Of a stretch of 64,000 bases of DNA, positions 9,016 through 18,745 are shown in pieces. The first letter of the stretch is position 1, and each line of letters begins with the position of its first letter. The stretch covers positions 62,001-126,000 of the forward strand of contig JBMYRH010000002.1 in NCBI GenBank assembly GCA_049602155.1, written 5' to 3'. Below the pieces are notes generated by a model. It did not search any database, was not told the origin of the DNA, and saw nothing but the letters and a program-made list of their open reading frames with translations. The position numbers and the translations under genes are program-made. The DNA is from JBMYRH01 sp049602155 (GTDB lineage Bacteria; Myxococcota_A; UBA9042; PHBI01; JBMYRH01).

Positions 9016-10193
9016 CACTCGCACTGGATTTGCCAAATCGGGGGCTCTTTACCCTCGGAGACATGCCAGTAGCCGACCTCGTCGTAGGCGACCGCCTCTC
9101 CTTGTCCCTCATTGGCGACAGGGACGTTCTTGGTGGTCGCCCAAGGGAGCTCGGAGAGCGTCTCATCGGGCCCGAGCTGGTACTCGAATGCGGCCCCGTA
9201 GGTGCGCACTAAGAGCCGATTCTTGGAGATGGAGAAGCTCGCCGCAGTGACCAGCGCCACGGTGCCGCCGACGTCTGAGATGTCATGTTCGCTGAGGAAC
9301 TGCATCGGGACGAGCTCGGCTCCAGGGAGAAAGGGGCTGCCGTAGAGTCGAAAGACGGTGTCGCTCCACTCTTTACTCAGGAGGTAGACATAGCCATTGC
9401 TGTCCACGATGAGCGCCTCACAGTCCCTCGGACCATCCGGATACACCACAGTCATCGTGTCGTAGTCCTCGCGGGCGACGGTGTGGTCACCGAGGCTCAC
9501 GTCGGGCTCTGGGACGCGGTGAATCTTCAGGTAGGTGCGGGCCTTATTATTATCGCCGATATCACCCACGTAGAGGCAGCTTGATTCGGGAGCCCCCGCC
9601 TCGCACGGGCCTTGCGCCATGTCCTCCCAATCGTAAGCGTAGGTCTCCTCAAGCGTGACGGTGGCGAGCCGCTCTCCCGACGCCTCCAACGCGTAGATAC
9701 GCGCCTTGTCACCTGAATCGTTGTGCAGCCAGAGGACCCCCGGCTGTGTCCGGCTGATGGCCATTCCCGAGGCCTCCGTCACCGTGGGGGGCAGGGTCCC
9801 GGTGACCTGAGGGCTACTGTAACTCTGGCAAGAGGGCGCCTCGGTGTCATCGAGCCCATCCTCAAGCGTTGTATCCGAGGGGCCGATGTCCTCTGAGGAG
9901 ACCAGCGTGTCCTCACTGGATGTCGGGGCTCCATCGTCGTTGCCGCGACCGTGAGCAGCATCGTCGACCATCACGTCGATGGGGGGGGCGATCACCTCCG
10001 CGCTGTCGCGGGGCTCAGCCGCGGTGTCCGCGCTGACGTCTGGTGCAGGCTGAGCATTGTCACTGGCGACATCACTGGCGTCCGCGGTCTCGACATCAGG
10101 CTCTAGCGCGGTGCTTGAGCACCCACCAAGCACGAGCACCGCCAGCACCCATCGATGTCTCCCTATCGTGCTCACACGGTCCTTGAATGCCAC
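9015..10193 (-). CDS. Propeller-like secreted lipoprotein
   Basis: This 392 aa lipoprotein has a signal ending in VLGGC (Cys25). A long linker rich in Asp, Ala, Ser and Thr follows (about 26-130), and then a globular domain from about 132. The domain contains short beta-rich stretches such as GVLWLHNDSGDKARIYAL, the motif DWEDMA, SCLYVGDIGDNNKAR and DCEALIVDSNGYVYLLSK. These resemble beta-propeller proteins of the phytase-like/SdiA-regulated kind, but I cannot assign an activity. Two Cys pairs suggest extracytoplasmic disulfides. Translation starts at GTG with no clear Shine-Dalgarno. The gene is first in a two-gene unit with the DUF2156 protein. Confidence 0.75.
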   Translation of the reverse strand: MAFKDRVSTIGRHRWVLAVLVLGGCSSTALEPDVETADASDVASDNAQPAPDVSADTAAEPRDSAEVIAPPIDVMVDDAAHGRGNDDGAPTSSEDTLVSSEDIGPSDTTLEDGLDDTEAPSCQSYSSPQVTGTLPPTVTEASGMAISRTQPGVLWLHNDSGDKARIYALEASGERLATVTLEETYAYDWEDMAQGPCEAGAPESSCLYVGDIGDNNKARTYLKIHRVPEPDVSLGDHTVAREDYDTMTVVYPDGPRDCEALIVDSNGYVYLLSKEWSDTVFRLYGSPFLPGAELVPMQFLSEHDISDVGGTVALVTAASFSISKNRLLVRTYGAAFEYQLGPDETLSELPWATTKNVPVANEGQGEAVAYDEVGYWHVSEGKEPPIWQIQCE

Positions 10194-10216
10194 TTAAGGC
10201 GCCACAGAGTGACTTA

Positions 10217-10245
10217 ATTAGTCGGGACAGAGGCGCTCGTGTCAA
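10217..10245 (-). promoter_or_regulatory. Sigma-70-type promoter for the lipoprotein/DUF2156 unit
   Basis: On the minus strand, a perfect TTGACA (10245-10240) is separated by 17 bases from ACTAAT (10222-10217; 4 of 6), about 25 bases upstream of the GTG start at 10193. Confidence 0.6.
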
Positions 10246-10291
10246 TGCGGGACAGGTGCGCTGGAGTTCAGCGCGCGGAGGCTACTGCGGG

Positions 10292-12577
10292 TCAGCTGGC
10301 GCTGAGCTCAGCCAAGTCGTCGGCGTCGGAGGGCTGCAAGGAGGTGAAGGTGAGCTCGGCGAGCCAGCGCTGCCCTACCTCAGCGGGCGGGGTGACCTGC
10401 CCGACGATGGCGTAGGCGTCCGAGGAGAATCGGCCGCCACCCAAGTCCACCTGCAGCATGATCTTGGTCAACATGGGGAGCTCGACGTCGATCTCGATGG
10501 TGGCCCCTGTGGCGCCGAGGTCCAAGGTCATCGCCTCGATTGCGGTGGTCGCGATCTCGTAACCGTGGATCAGGTGGACCTTCACCGGGCGCTCGACGCG
10601 CTTGCGCCGACGGTGGAGCGCTTTGGGCACGTAAGAGGGCTCGGAGCCCGCCATCCCTTTGAGCTCGAAGACTGCCAGTGGACGAGAGATCCCCTTGACC
10701 CTCACGAGCCGCGGGCCAATGCAGTCGACATCGTCGCCGAGGAGGCTTCGCGTGCCCTCACTGATCAAGATTTGGCCGCCCGTGGTCAGGCCCTCCAGGC
10801 GCGCTGTCAGGTTCACGGCGGCTCCGATGACGCCATACTTCGCGGCGCGCTCGCTCCCGATATTGCCAGCGATGACCTCGCCGCTGTTGACGCCGATCCC
10901 CATCTCTAGGCGTGGATAGCCCAGGGCCGCGCTGCGGTCGTTAAACTCCACCATGGCCTGCTGCATCGCGATGGCACAGCGGACGGCGCGCTCGCTGTCA
11001 TCCTCGTGCTTAAACGGTGCACCGAAGGCCACAAAGATCGCGTCGCCGATGAACTCGATGATCGTCCCGCCGAAGGTATGAATCACCTCGGTCATCGTTC
11101 CCAAGTAGCGGTTGAGCAGGGTGACCATCTCACCTGGTGAGAGGCGCTCACTGAGGATCGTGTAGCCCCTGAGGTCGCTCATGAGCAGGGTGACGCTCGA
11201 GAGCTGTCCCCCGAGGGCGAGGCTCTCGGGGTTCTCGATAAAGCGGCTCGCGAGCTCCGGGTTTACGTAGCGACCGAGCGCATCTCGGATGATGTTACGG
11301 TCCCTCAGGCCAGCGACCATCTCGGCCATAGCGCTGGTCAATTCACCGATCTCATCCGCGTACTCGCCCTCGTCAAAGGTGACGTCGAGGTCTCCCTCAC
11401 GGACGCGGTGTGCGCTGTGCGCGAGGCGCCTGATTGGGCGCGCAATGCGGCGACTGACCCCGAAGGCCAAGAGGACGCCGATCAGCAGCACAAGCAGCGA
11501 GAGGATGAGGGCTTGTTGCGTGTTCTGAACGAAGTCACGCTCTAGGACTGTCTCATCGACGACCGCCATCGTGGTCCAGTTCAGACCATGCTCATCTTTG
11601 AACGGGGCGACATCGACCAGATAAGGGCGGTTGGAGGTGGTCATACGGAACCGCCGGGCCGTCTGGATCACGCGGAATGAGCCGAACCGCACCAAGACTT
11701 GCTCCGCGGCGTCGCGGATGATCGGGTTGCTGCTGCCGATCGCCTCCGTGCGCACGAGCTGACCGTGTTCGTCCACGAAGATGGCCTGTTTGTCCGATGA
11801 GGCCGCCACCATGAGTCCATCGGCGTCGACGATGACCGCGGTCCCGAGCACCTGATCGACGGACTGGCGGAGGATGTCGTCTGCGCCCTTCAAGGCCACA
11901 TCGGCGCCAATGACACCGCGCACTTGGCCCCCATCCGTCTTCACGGGCTTCACTGCGGTCATCAGCACCGCGCCTGGGACAGAGGCCGAGGCGTAGACCC
12001 CGGTCCAGCTCGCGTCTTTGGTGGCCATCGCCCGACGAAACCAGGGGCGCTTCGTGGGGTCATAGCCCTGCCTCACCCGCACGAGGTCGGTGCGCTTCCC
12101 GTCAGGACGCCCTGCGTAGGTCATCACAGCGTCGCGCGTGCGCTCGTCCCGGATCAGGTAGAGGTCCCTCCCTTCGGGGTCTCGCGTCGCGCCGACGAAG
12201 CGGCCGTCGACGCTGCCGTAGGAGAGGTACCGGACGCTTCGATAGTGCTGAAGCCCGTTCCAGAAGACGAGGGCTGCGGCGTCGGCGTCCTTGTCATCTA
12301 GGACGCCGATGCGCAGGCTCAAGTCATAGGTCTCGAGGGCCTGCATCGGATCGTCGAAGTAGGTCCCGAGGCGTTCATGCAGGAGGGCTGTGGTGCTCGA
12401 CGCATAGCGCTCGGACATGCTGCGCACGGTCGACTCGCCGAAGGTAAACGAGGTCCACAGCACCGCGACGCTCACCAGTACGGTGAGCAAGACGATAGAG
12501 CCCAAGATGACGCTGCGAAAGGACGCGCGTCTCCGGCGGCGTATGACCGTCGGTGTGACAGGGGTCTCCCCGATCAT
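10292..12577 (-). CDS. Membrane class III nucleotide cyclase with Cache, HAMP and PilZ-like domains
   Basis: This 761 aa protein is a transmembrane sensor cyclase. A first membrane helix (about 22-44) is followed by a large extracytoplasmic dCache-like sensor (about 45-350), a second helix and a HAMP segment (about 355-428). A class III cyclase domain spans about 460-640. Metal-binding Asp residues are visible in LLMSDLRGYT and FIGDAI (Asp511), and the transition-state Asn and Arg in VNLTARLEG (Asn589). The two base-selecting positions are Glu508 and Gly582, not the Lys/Asp or Lys/Thr usual for adenylate cyclases. Residues from about 650 to the end resemble a PilZ domain (RRRKRVERP, then LDLGATGATIE with Gly replacing the usual Ser). 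It may therefore link an external ligand, cNMP synthesis and c-di-GMP. Product specificity is unknown. Confidence 0.85.
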   Translation of the reverse strand: MIGETPVTPTVIRRRRRASFRSVILGSIVLLTVLVSVAVLWTSFTFGESTVRSMSERYASSTTALLHERLGTYFDDPMQALETYDLSLRIGVLDDKDADAAALVFWNGLQHYRSVRYLSYGSVDGRFVGATRDPEGRDLYLIRDERTRDAVMTYAGRPDGKRTDLVRVRQGYDPTKRPWFRRAMATKDASWTGVYASASVPGAVLMTAVKPVKTDGGQVRGVIGADVALKGADDILRQSVDQVLGTAVIVDADGLMVAASSDKQAIFVDEHGQLVRTEAIGSSNPIIRDAAEQVLVRFGSFRVIQTARRFRMTTSNRPYLVDVAPFKDEHGLNWTTMAVVDETVLERDFVQNTQQALILSLLVLLIGVLLAFGVSRRIARPIRRLAHSAHRVREGDLDVTFDEGEYADEIGELTSAMAEMVAGLRDRNIIRDALGRYVNPELASRFIENPESLALGGQLSSVTLLMSDLRGYTILSERLSPGEMVTLLNRYLGTMTEVIHTFGGTIIEFIGDAIFVAFGAPFKHEDDSERAVRCAIAMQQAMVEFNDRSAALGYPRLEMGIGVNSGEVIAGNIGSERAAKYGVIGAAVNLTARLEGLTTGGQILISEGTRSLLGDDVDCIGPRLVRVKGISRPLAVFELKGMAGSEPSYVPKALHRRRKRVERPVKVHLIHGYEIATTAIEAMTLDLGATGATIEIDVELPMLTKIMLQVDLGGGRFSSDAYAIVGQVTPPAEVGQRWLAELTFTSLQPSDADDLAELSAS

Positions 12578-12669
12578 GGTGGGCGGAGGATAACAGCTTC
12601 GACAGCCACGAACAGGGCTAGCCCCTACTCAAATGAAATCGGCGTGCATTTTTCAACGCAGTACGTCGG

Positions 12670-14682
12670 TTATTGCGCCAATTCTGGGGTGCCGATGACC
12701 GGGTAGGGGTCGATGACTTCGGGCGCGGCGGTGGGCGATAGCTCCGGGTTGAGCCATGTGCTCATGAAGTGTCGGAGCTGGTGGATGGACTCGGGGCTGT
12801 ACGTCATGTTGTCGTGTTCCGCGGCCACGACGCCCTCGTCCGAGGTGACTCGGTCGAACTGAAACAGGGCGCCCGTGGTGGCCTGCTGGCTCGCGATGAG
12901 GTTGCCGTGGACGGGTTGGCCCAGGGCTGCCATCGGGGCGAGGCCCATGTCCTCGACCACGGGGTGCATCACTTCGACGCCGAGCCCTTGGGCGAGCGCT
13001 CGGGTCCCCTCGTTGGGCACGATCGCGTCGCCGACTGCCATCGTGACCAGGACGTGGGGGGCGTCTCCTGGGTTGAGTCGGTCCTTGATGACGTGGGGCG
13101 CGTAGGCCATCGGATCCCCTGGATCGATGGCGCCTTGGATCGCAGAGATCAGCTGCCAAGCGCCGACCTCGCTCCCGGCCAAGCCGCTCATCACCTCCAT
13201 CATGATCGCCATGTTGGAGGCGTAGGTGAAGATCGAGGTCATGCGCGCCGCGGCGGTGATGAGGACGCCGACGTCTAGGCGCTCACTCAGCGCCAAGATC
13301 TCCGAGCCCATGATGCCACCGAGGCTGATCCCTACGTAGCCCATCCGCGCCTCGTCGACGTCATCCTGACCATCGCCATCCAGGTCACCGTCAGCGACGA
13401 GCAGCTCCAAGAGCTGCAAGCGATCGGCCGTCGATTGGCGCAGGTTGTCGCGCAGGATGCGCCCGTCCACGCGCAGGTTCTCCGCGTCGATGCCGAGGAA
13501 TGACATCATCCCCGTAAAGCCCTCGAGCTCTGCGTTGGTGGGGTGATCGCCATGGCCGATGGCGTCCACAGCGACGACCACGACGCCGAGGTCACTGAGC
13601 GCCTTGGCGACCCCGTGGCCCATGTTTCGGTTGGAGTTGATGCCGTGCCCCATCAGCAGAGTCGGGAAGGGGCCTTCGCCTTCCGCCGGCATCCACACCG
13701 AGACCAGGAGCTCCCAGGGGCTCATCGGCTCTGAGGTCATGAAGCCCTCGGCGTCTCGATAGTCATGCGCTGTGAAGTAGCGTTCACATCGCTTGAGCCC
13801 CTCGTCTTCGTTCACCTCACAGTCGGGCGCGTCACTCCAGCTGCGTGGTTGGGTCGTGATATGGGCCGCGACCGCCTCCGATAGATCGGTGGTGCGCTGG
13901 GTCGTGAAGGTGAGCCCGGCCGCGACCTCCTCGGGGAAGAGGCCGGCCGCGTTGATGAAGGACTGGAGGCGCTCAGAGGCGCGCGCCAGTGCAGGCTCGG
14001 CGCGCCCCCCCGTTAAGATGTCCACAAACGCAGGGCTTGCAGCCACGCACGCCCCGTGCTCATCCAGCTGCTTTGACGTGACCAGGAGGGCGTACTCGGT
14101 CGCGGGCTGAAGCACACCGAGGGGCCAAATGACCGCCGCCTTGTCGTGCTCGATAAGCTGGATCTCGTAGGGGTGCCGGGTCACGGTGTCGCCGTCGTCT
14201 CGGAGGAGCATGATGGCCTCACTCTCCGTGGACTCCTGCCAGCTGGGCAGGTCGCCGAGCGCGCCGGAGAAGCGGATCACGATAGGGGCGGTGATCCCCC
14301 AACCCTCGAGGCCCTCAAGGCTCTCGTAGATCGCAGAGACGGCCTCCTCTTGCTCGCCCAGCCAGACGTCATGCGCGGGGTCGAGGAGCACGCGGCGCCC
14401 CGTCCCGCTCGCAGTGTCGGCGACGGTGTGGACGTCGTCTGGTAGCGCGGTGATTCCATCGAGCCCGAGGGGGTCGTATTGCCACTCTGTCGCTCCGTCA
14501 CAGCGCGCTGGTGGGGGCGTGATCGTGTCTGGGGTCTCTGCCCCCACGCCGGGCTCCGTCGCGCTTCGGTCGACAGGGTTCTCGCCCTCAGGGAGGTCCG
14601 AGGGGCCCGGCGCCGCCGTGTCGCCGCATGCAGCGAGGAGCGAGAGCGCGAGTAGCCATGTTAATGTGCGTGGAGAGACCAT
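12670..14682 (-). CDS. Alpha/beta hydrolase lipoprotein (extracellular lipase-like)
   Basis: This 670 aa lipoprotein has a signal ending in LLAAC (Cys19). An N-terminal Ig-like/Big_5 segment (about 100-220) includes VIRFSGALGDLPSW and the phrase LQPATEYALLVTSKQLD, as in lipases of the Pla-1/VolA type. A hydrolase domain follows, with LLMGHGINSNRNMGHG (oxyanion region) and the nucleophile elbow GISLGGIMG (GxSxG, Ser nucleophile). A DGDLDGDGQDDVDEA calcium-like loop lies just before the elbow. Later segments AVGDAIVPNEGTRAL and HGNLIASQ could provide the acid and base. It probably hydrolyses esters or lipids at the cell surface. It follows the FG-GAP gene by 4 bases and is likely co-transcribed with it. 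Confidence 0.82.
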   Translation of the reverse strand: MVSPRTLTWLLALSLLAACGDTAAPGPSDLPEGENPVDRSATEPGVGAETPDTITPPPARCDGATEWQYDPLGLDGITALPDDVHTVADTASGTGRRVLLDPAHDVWLGEQEEAVSAIYESLEGLEGWGITAPIVIRFSGALGDLPSWQESTESEAIMLLRDDGDTVTRHPYEIQLIEHDKAAVIWPLGVLQPATEYALLVTSKQLDEHGACVAASPAFVDILTGGRAEPALARASERLQSFINAAGLFPEEVAAGLTFTTQRTTDLSEAVAAHITTQPRSWSDAPDCEVNEDEGLKRCERYFTAHDYRDAEGFMTSEPMSPWELLVSVWMPAEGEGPFPTLLMGHGINSNRNMGHGVAKALSDLGVVVVAVDAIGHGDHPTNAELEGFTGMMSFLGIDAENLRVDGRILRDNLRQSTADRLQLLELLVADGDLDGDGQDDVDEARMGYVGISLGGIMGSEILALSERLDVGVLITAAARMTSIFTYASNMAIMMEVMSGLAGSEVGAWQLISAIQGAIDPGDPMAYAPHVIKDRLNPGDAPHVLVTMAVGDAIVPNEGTRALAQGLGVEVMHPVVEDMGLAPMAALGQPVHGNLIASQQATTGALFQFDRVTSDEGVVAAEHDNMTYSPESIHQLRHFMSTWLNPELSPTAAPEVIDPYPVIGTPELAQ

Positions 14683-14686
14683 GATG

Positions 14687-17600
14687 TCACGCTACCTCAG
14701 CGCCTCGCGCCGGTAAACTCGCGCGACAGCGCCACCGAGTGGCGGCAAAGAGCAGGAGGGCCAGCCAAAGAGCCCGTGATCCTCGGTGGCCCGAGCGACT
14801 TGCGCACCCGTCATCCTCAGATGTCGTCGGCCCTGAAGGGGGGGCAGGCTCGGGCGCGGAGTCGAGCCCAGTGACCTCAACCTCAAAGGCCTCCAAGACT
14901 CGGGCGTCGACGGTCACGGTGACACGGAGTGTGTCGCTGGTCCCGTTCGACCGGATATCCCCCGTCAGCGTACCTGCGTCGGTGAGGACGAGCTCTCGGG
15001 CCCACTCTCCGCCCGACAGGATCACTTGGGGCCAAGTCGTCGCTCCCATCAGCTCGCCGTGCGTATTCATCACGCCGATCCGAAGGCGCGCCGTGTCAAA
15101 GCTCCAGGACCCGATGGTGGTCGCCGATATCGTGGCCCAAGAGCGCTCTAAAGCGACCGGCTCTGCCTGCCAATCCACGCTCTGAAAGCCGCAGGTGGCG
15201 CTCTGGCTGCCACTGCTGTTACGCACGGTCACGAGCCCAGGGCCCACGACATCTTCACCTTGGACACGGAAAAACATGTCCATCAAGCCGGCGAAGGTGA
15301 TGACATCCGTGGTCATGTCCCCACCCTGAACCTCGACCTCAAGGTCGGAGGAGGGGACGAGCATCGGGTGACCTCCAGGCCCGAACGCGGTCACGAGCAC
15401 ACCGGAGGCGTCATGCCCGCCGGTGCGAAGCGTGGAACGCTGAAGCCCGCAGGAGAGCCCCTCGATGGTGTCCCCTTGAGCGCGCCCCTCGTCCGAGGCT
15501 GCGACCGGCAACTCCAGCGCAGGGCCCCCTTCTCGATCGCGCAGCCACACGCTGTCGACACCGACGAGGTCGGTCCAGTCGACCTCTAGGCTGACGCGCC
15601 GCATTGCGCCGTCCGTCGTGAGCGCGGCGATGGGGACCTCGGTGCCATCGCTTCGAGACAAGGTCAGCTTTGAGATCAGCTCCGGCTCATACACGCCAGG
15701 AGGCGTGTGTAAGTGAAGCACCCACCGGGTCCCTTCATCCATGGGAGGGGCAGGGCGGGTAGGGTAGAGATCGTAGACAGCTCGCTCGGCATCGACCAAG
15801 TAACCTACGGAGGGCTGTGATGTGCTCAGGGTGTCCTGACCGCGCCGTAAGCCAAGGTTCAAGGCCCACGCGTCGCTCGCAACCGAGAGCTCCGCGCTCA
15901 GCTTGCGCGCCCCCTGGTCGACGTCGCTCCATGGTATCAGCCCGTCATCGAGGTAGAGCGAGAGCTCTTCGCCATCGAAGTCTTCAGGCGGTCCCACATG
16001 CAGCAGCTGAACCGTGACCTCTTCGCCGGGGCGCGCGAGGGAGGGGGTGGTGATCCACAGCCACGCGGTCTCCTTGGCTGGGAGCGCCATCTCAAGGTGG
16101 TCGTCCAGCTTGATGCGCGTCGCCGGCTGCTCGGCTGTGTCGACGACGCAGGGGCTCTCGCAGCAGGTCCAGGGGCCCTCGGTCGTCGCGGCACAGGCTT
16201 GCTGTGCTCCGGTCCCCTCCGGGTCCAAGAGGAGCCCACCATCGGCTTGCCTGACCGCCCACATGGGCTCGGTCGCGCTCACATGGGTCAGGGCGCGGTC
16301 GACGGTGAGGGCGCTGATGGCCCCGGAGGGCCAATGCACGCTCACGTTGACCACGTCATCGCCGCAGTCTGGGAACGCGAAGAAGAGGGTGGGTGAGGGG
16401 GGGGCCCCCATCTTGCCCCCACTGGTGAGGTGCCTGGTGAGGGACTGAGCGCCGCACTGGCCGATGGCATAGGTCCCTGTGGGTGGAGACCCGCTCACGG
16501 TCCCGATGAGGTGCAGCCCGAAGTGCGGCGCCTCAGCAGGCACGCTCGTCGTGTTTTGCCAAAGCAGGACGTCGTCGGTACGGCCGTCGCGCGCGAGGTC
16601 TGGGCGCCCGTCTTGATCAACATCGCCGATGACAAAGTTGCGTCCGCCGCCGGCGTCGACCTCACTGGGCACTGCGGCCCGCGAAAACTTACCGTCGGCC
16701 CCTTGGGTGTAGAGCAGATCACTCGCCCAGGAGTACGTCGCCGTTGAGTTGGCGAAGCTCTCGGTGATGCCGTGCCTCACGACGATGTCCAAGCGCCCGT
16801 CGAGGTTGAGGTCCGCGAAGCTCGGCGACCATTGGATGCGTGCCCCGAGAGAGGACCATGCATGGTGGATCCCTCGCGCGGTGGTCTCATCGACGAAGAC
16901 GCCTCCCCCTTGCCCCATCATTAAGAGATCCATCCCGATGGAGGTGTTGTAGAGGTCGAGGACACCGTCCTGGTCGAGATCTCCGACGGCCGCCCCCATC
17001 CCGTCTGTCCCTGGGTCCCATCGGTGCTCAGAGGGGACGAAGTGTGGCTCGGTGTCACCGAGCGCCGTGCGGTTGAACAGCAGTCGACTGGGGCCTGCGA
17101 TGGTCGAGGCATCGACGCTCTCGATCGCGTCCAGCCATCCATCGCCATCGACATCGGCGAGGGTGACTCCGTTGGTGACCGAGTTGCGCTTCGGCGCGAC
17201 CTCGATGGCCTCAAAGCGCCCATCGCCACGATTCATGAGCACGACGTCGGGGTGGCCCCTCAGGTTCAGGCGCTCTGGATAGGCAGTCCCAATCGCGAGG
17301 TAGATGTCCGGTCGGCCGTCGCGGTTCAAGTCACCGACAGCGGCGTCATTGATGCCACGGGTCCTCAGCGGCGGCAGCGGGATCACGCTTCGTGTGACCT
17401 CTGAGGGGCCACTCAGGCGCCAAAGATCAGTCCTCCGACCGACAGCGAGCAGCTCGTTCACACCGTCACCGTCGGCGTCGAGGGTTGCGAACACGAGGTC
17501 TTTCGTGTCGACGCCCGCCTGTTGGTCTGGCGCGAAGAGCGTCTCTTGGGCGCTTGGGCTGAGGCTGACAGGCTGGACACCGAGGGTGCCATCCGGAGAC

Positions 17601-17830
17601 ACCTGGACGCGCTCGATGCCTTCGATGGCTGCGAAGAGCAGGTCTGGGTGGCCGTCCATCGTGACATCCCACCACAGCGGGAGGCGCTGCGCATTCGGAG
17701 CGAGGGCGGAATGATCGGGGCCAGACTGTGGAGGCGTCCAGGGCGTAAATGTTGGCTCAGCAGCCACGCTCCCAGCGCCAATGATGAGCAGACTGCATAG
17801 GGTCGCCAGCGCTCCGGCGCGCCTCTTCAT
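14687..17830 (-). CDS. FG-GAP/UnbV surface protein with MYXO-CTERM-like tail
   Basis: This 1047 aa exported protein begins with a classical signal peptide (MKRRAGALATLCSLLIIG, cut near SVAAE). It then carries several FG-GAP/VCBS-type repeats (about 40-460; DVTMDGHPDLLF, GDLNRDGRPDIYL, DVDGDGWLD). An ASPIC/UnbV domain includes LTRHLTSGGKMGA and VHWPSGAISAL (about 470-560). The rest is a long beta-rich region. The C terminus is a single Cys (DDGCAS), a hydrophobic helix and an Arg-rich end, the MYXO-CTERM sorting pattern. ATG 17830 is chosen because it forms an ATGA overlap with the upstream pseudogene stop and gives a proper signal peptide; a TTG at 17944 adds 38 implausible residues. A paralogue lies at 23875-26979. 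Role: probably surface adhesion or display. Confidence 0.85.
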   Translation of the reverse strand: MKRRAGALATLCSLLIIGAGSVAAEPTFTPWTPPQSGPDHSALAPNAQRLPLWWDVTMDGHPDLLFAAIEGIERVQVSPDGTLGVQPVSLSPSAQETLFAPDQQAGVDTKDLVFATLDADGDGVNELLAVGRRTDLWRLSGPSEVTRSVIPLPPLRTRGINDAAVGDLNRDGRPDIYLAIGTAYPERLNLRGHPDVVLMNRGDGRFEAIEVAPKRNSVTNGVTLADVDGDGWLDAIESVDASTIAGPSRLLFNRTALGDTEPHFVPSEHRWDPGTDGMGAAVGDLDQDGVLDLYNTSIGMDLLMMGQGGGVFVDETTARGIHHAWSSLGARIQWSPSFADLNLDGRLDIVVRHGITESFANSTATYSWASDLLYTQGADGKFSRAAVPSEVDAGGGRNFVIGDVDQDGRPDLARDGRTDDVLLWQNTTSVPAEAPHFGLHLIGTVSGSPPTGTYAIGQCGAQSLTRHLTSGGKMGAPPSPTLFFAFPDCGDDVVNVSVHWPSGAISALTVDRALTHVSATEPMWAVRQADGGLLLDPEGTGAQQACAATTEGPWTCCESPCVVDTAEQPATRIKLDDHLEMALPAKETAWLWITTPSLARPGEEVTVQLLHVGPPEDFDGEELSLYLDDGLIPWSDVDQGARKLSAELSVASDAWALNLGLRRGQDTLSTSQPSVGYLVDAERAVYDLYPTRPAPPMDEGTRWVLHLHTPPGVYEPELISKLTLSRSDGTEVPIAALTTDGAMRRVSLEVDWTDLVGVDSVWLRDREGGPALELPVAASDEGRAQGDTIEGLSCGLQRSTLRTGGHDASGVLVTAFGPGGHPMLVPSSDLEVEVQGGDMTTDVITFAGLMDMFFRVQGEDVVGPGLVTVRNSSGSQSATCGFQSVDWQAEPVALERSWATISATTIGSWSFDTARLRIGVMNTHGELMGATTWPQVILSGGEWARELVLTDAGTLTGDIRSNGTSDTLRVTVTVDARVLEAFEVEVTGLDSAPEPAPPSGPTTSEDDGCASRSGHRGSRALWLALLLFAATRWRCRASLPARGAEVA

Positions 17831-18745
17831 CGCGTGTCTGCGTAGCGGGCCCTGTTCTCTCGCGCTCTCGCGCGTCGAAAGGACCACAGTACGAGGAGGG
17901 CGAACCACCCTAAGGGGTTCGCTGGCTGGGGAGCGCTCTCGCAACCGCTCGCTGAATCTTGGTCTGCCTCTGATGTCTTGAGTGTCACTGGGAGCGTGAA
18001 GGCTTCAATCAAGGCGCCGGAATGCTCGACGATGATGGAGACCTGCGTGGCATCGGCCTCGGCGCTGATGTCGCCGGACAAGGCCCCTGATTGTGTCGGG
18101 AGGAGGGGGGGCGCCCATCTGCCACCGATGAGCTGAACCTCAGGAGGAGCGCTCTCGCCGATGAGCTCGCCAAAGGCTGAGACGATGCCGACACGGAGCC
18201 TCACATGCTCGGTCGCCGGGTCATTGATGACCTCTTGCGAAATGGTGGCCCAGCTCAACGCTGGGTCCGCGATCTCGGTCGGCGGTGTGGTGACCTGAAA
18301 GTCGCAGCGCGTGAGTTCCTTGCCTGTTGCGTCGTGCACAATCACCTGACCGGGGCCCACATCGGGGCCCGCTCGCACCATGAACATGAGGTCTTGCATG
18401 CCTGGGGTGATCGCCGCAGGCATACGCAGTGTACCGCCCTCTACGGAGATCTGATAGGCCTGTCGGCAAGCTTATGGGATGCCGGGTCAGCCCCAGGGTC
18501 TCGCTGTAGTCGACGCGCTCGAAGCCCGCCTCATAGCCGTACACAAGGTCGGGGTGACCGTCTAGGGTCACATCCCACCAGACAGGTGTCATATTGCCCA
18601 CGGTGGCCTCAGCGCCGTTGATGGCGGGCCTCTCCTGTTGCGCTGTAGGCCAGAAGTCGAAGCTTGGCTCCGTTGCGAGACTGCGCTGACTGAGCCCGAG
18701 AAGGAGGGTGGCTATGGTCATTGCGACTGTGGCGATACGCCGCAT
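17827..18745 (-). pseudogene. Internally deleted third FG-GAP/UnbV paralogue
   Basis: Two reading frames on the minus strand are the two ends of one lost gene. The 5' part (18745 to about 18460) encodes a signal peptide and the start of the FG-GAP region (TPVWWDVTLDGHPDLVYGYE, then ETLGLTRHPISL), matching the N termini of both intact paralogues. The 3' part (about 18455 to 17827) is in another frame. It encodes ISVEGG, PGQVIVHDATGKELTRCDFQ and a MYXO-CTERM-like tail (SASGCESAP, hydrophobic helix, basic end), matching the last 200 residues of the paralogues. Roughly 760-800 codons are missing between them and the junction is out of frame. The stop overlaps the next gene's ATG (ATGA), so the remnant may still help translation of that gene. 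Confidence 0.85.

Noticed and set aside
17831..17944. TTG start adding 38 residues to the FG-GAP protein
   Set aside because: The extension is Arg/Ser-rich, lies within the pseudogene's coding end, and would bury the signal peptide.
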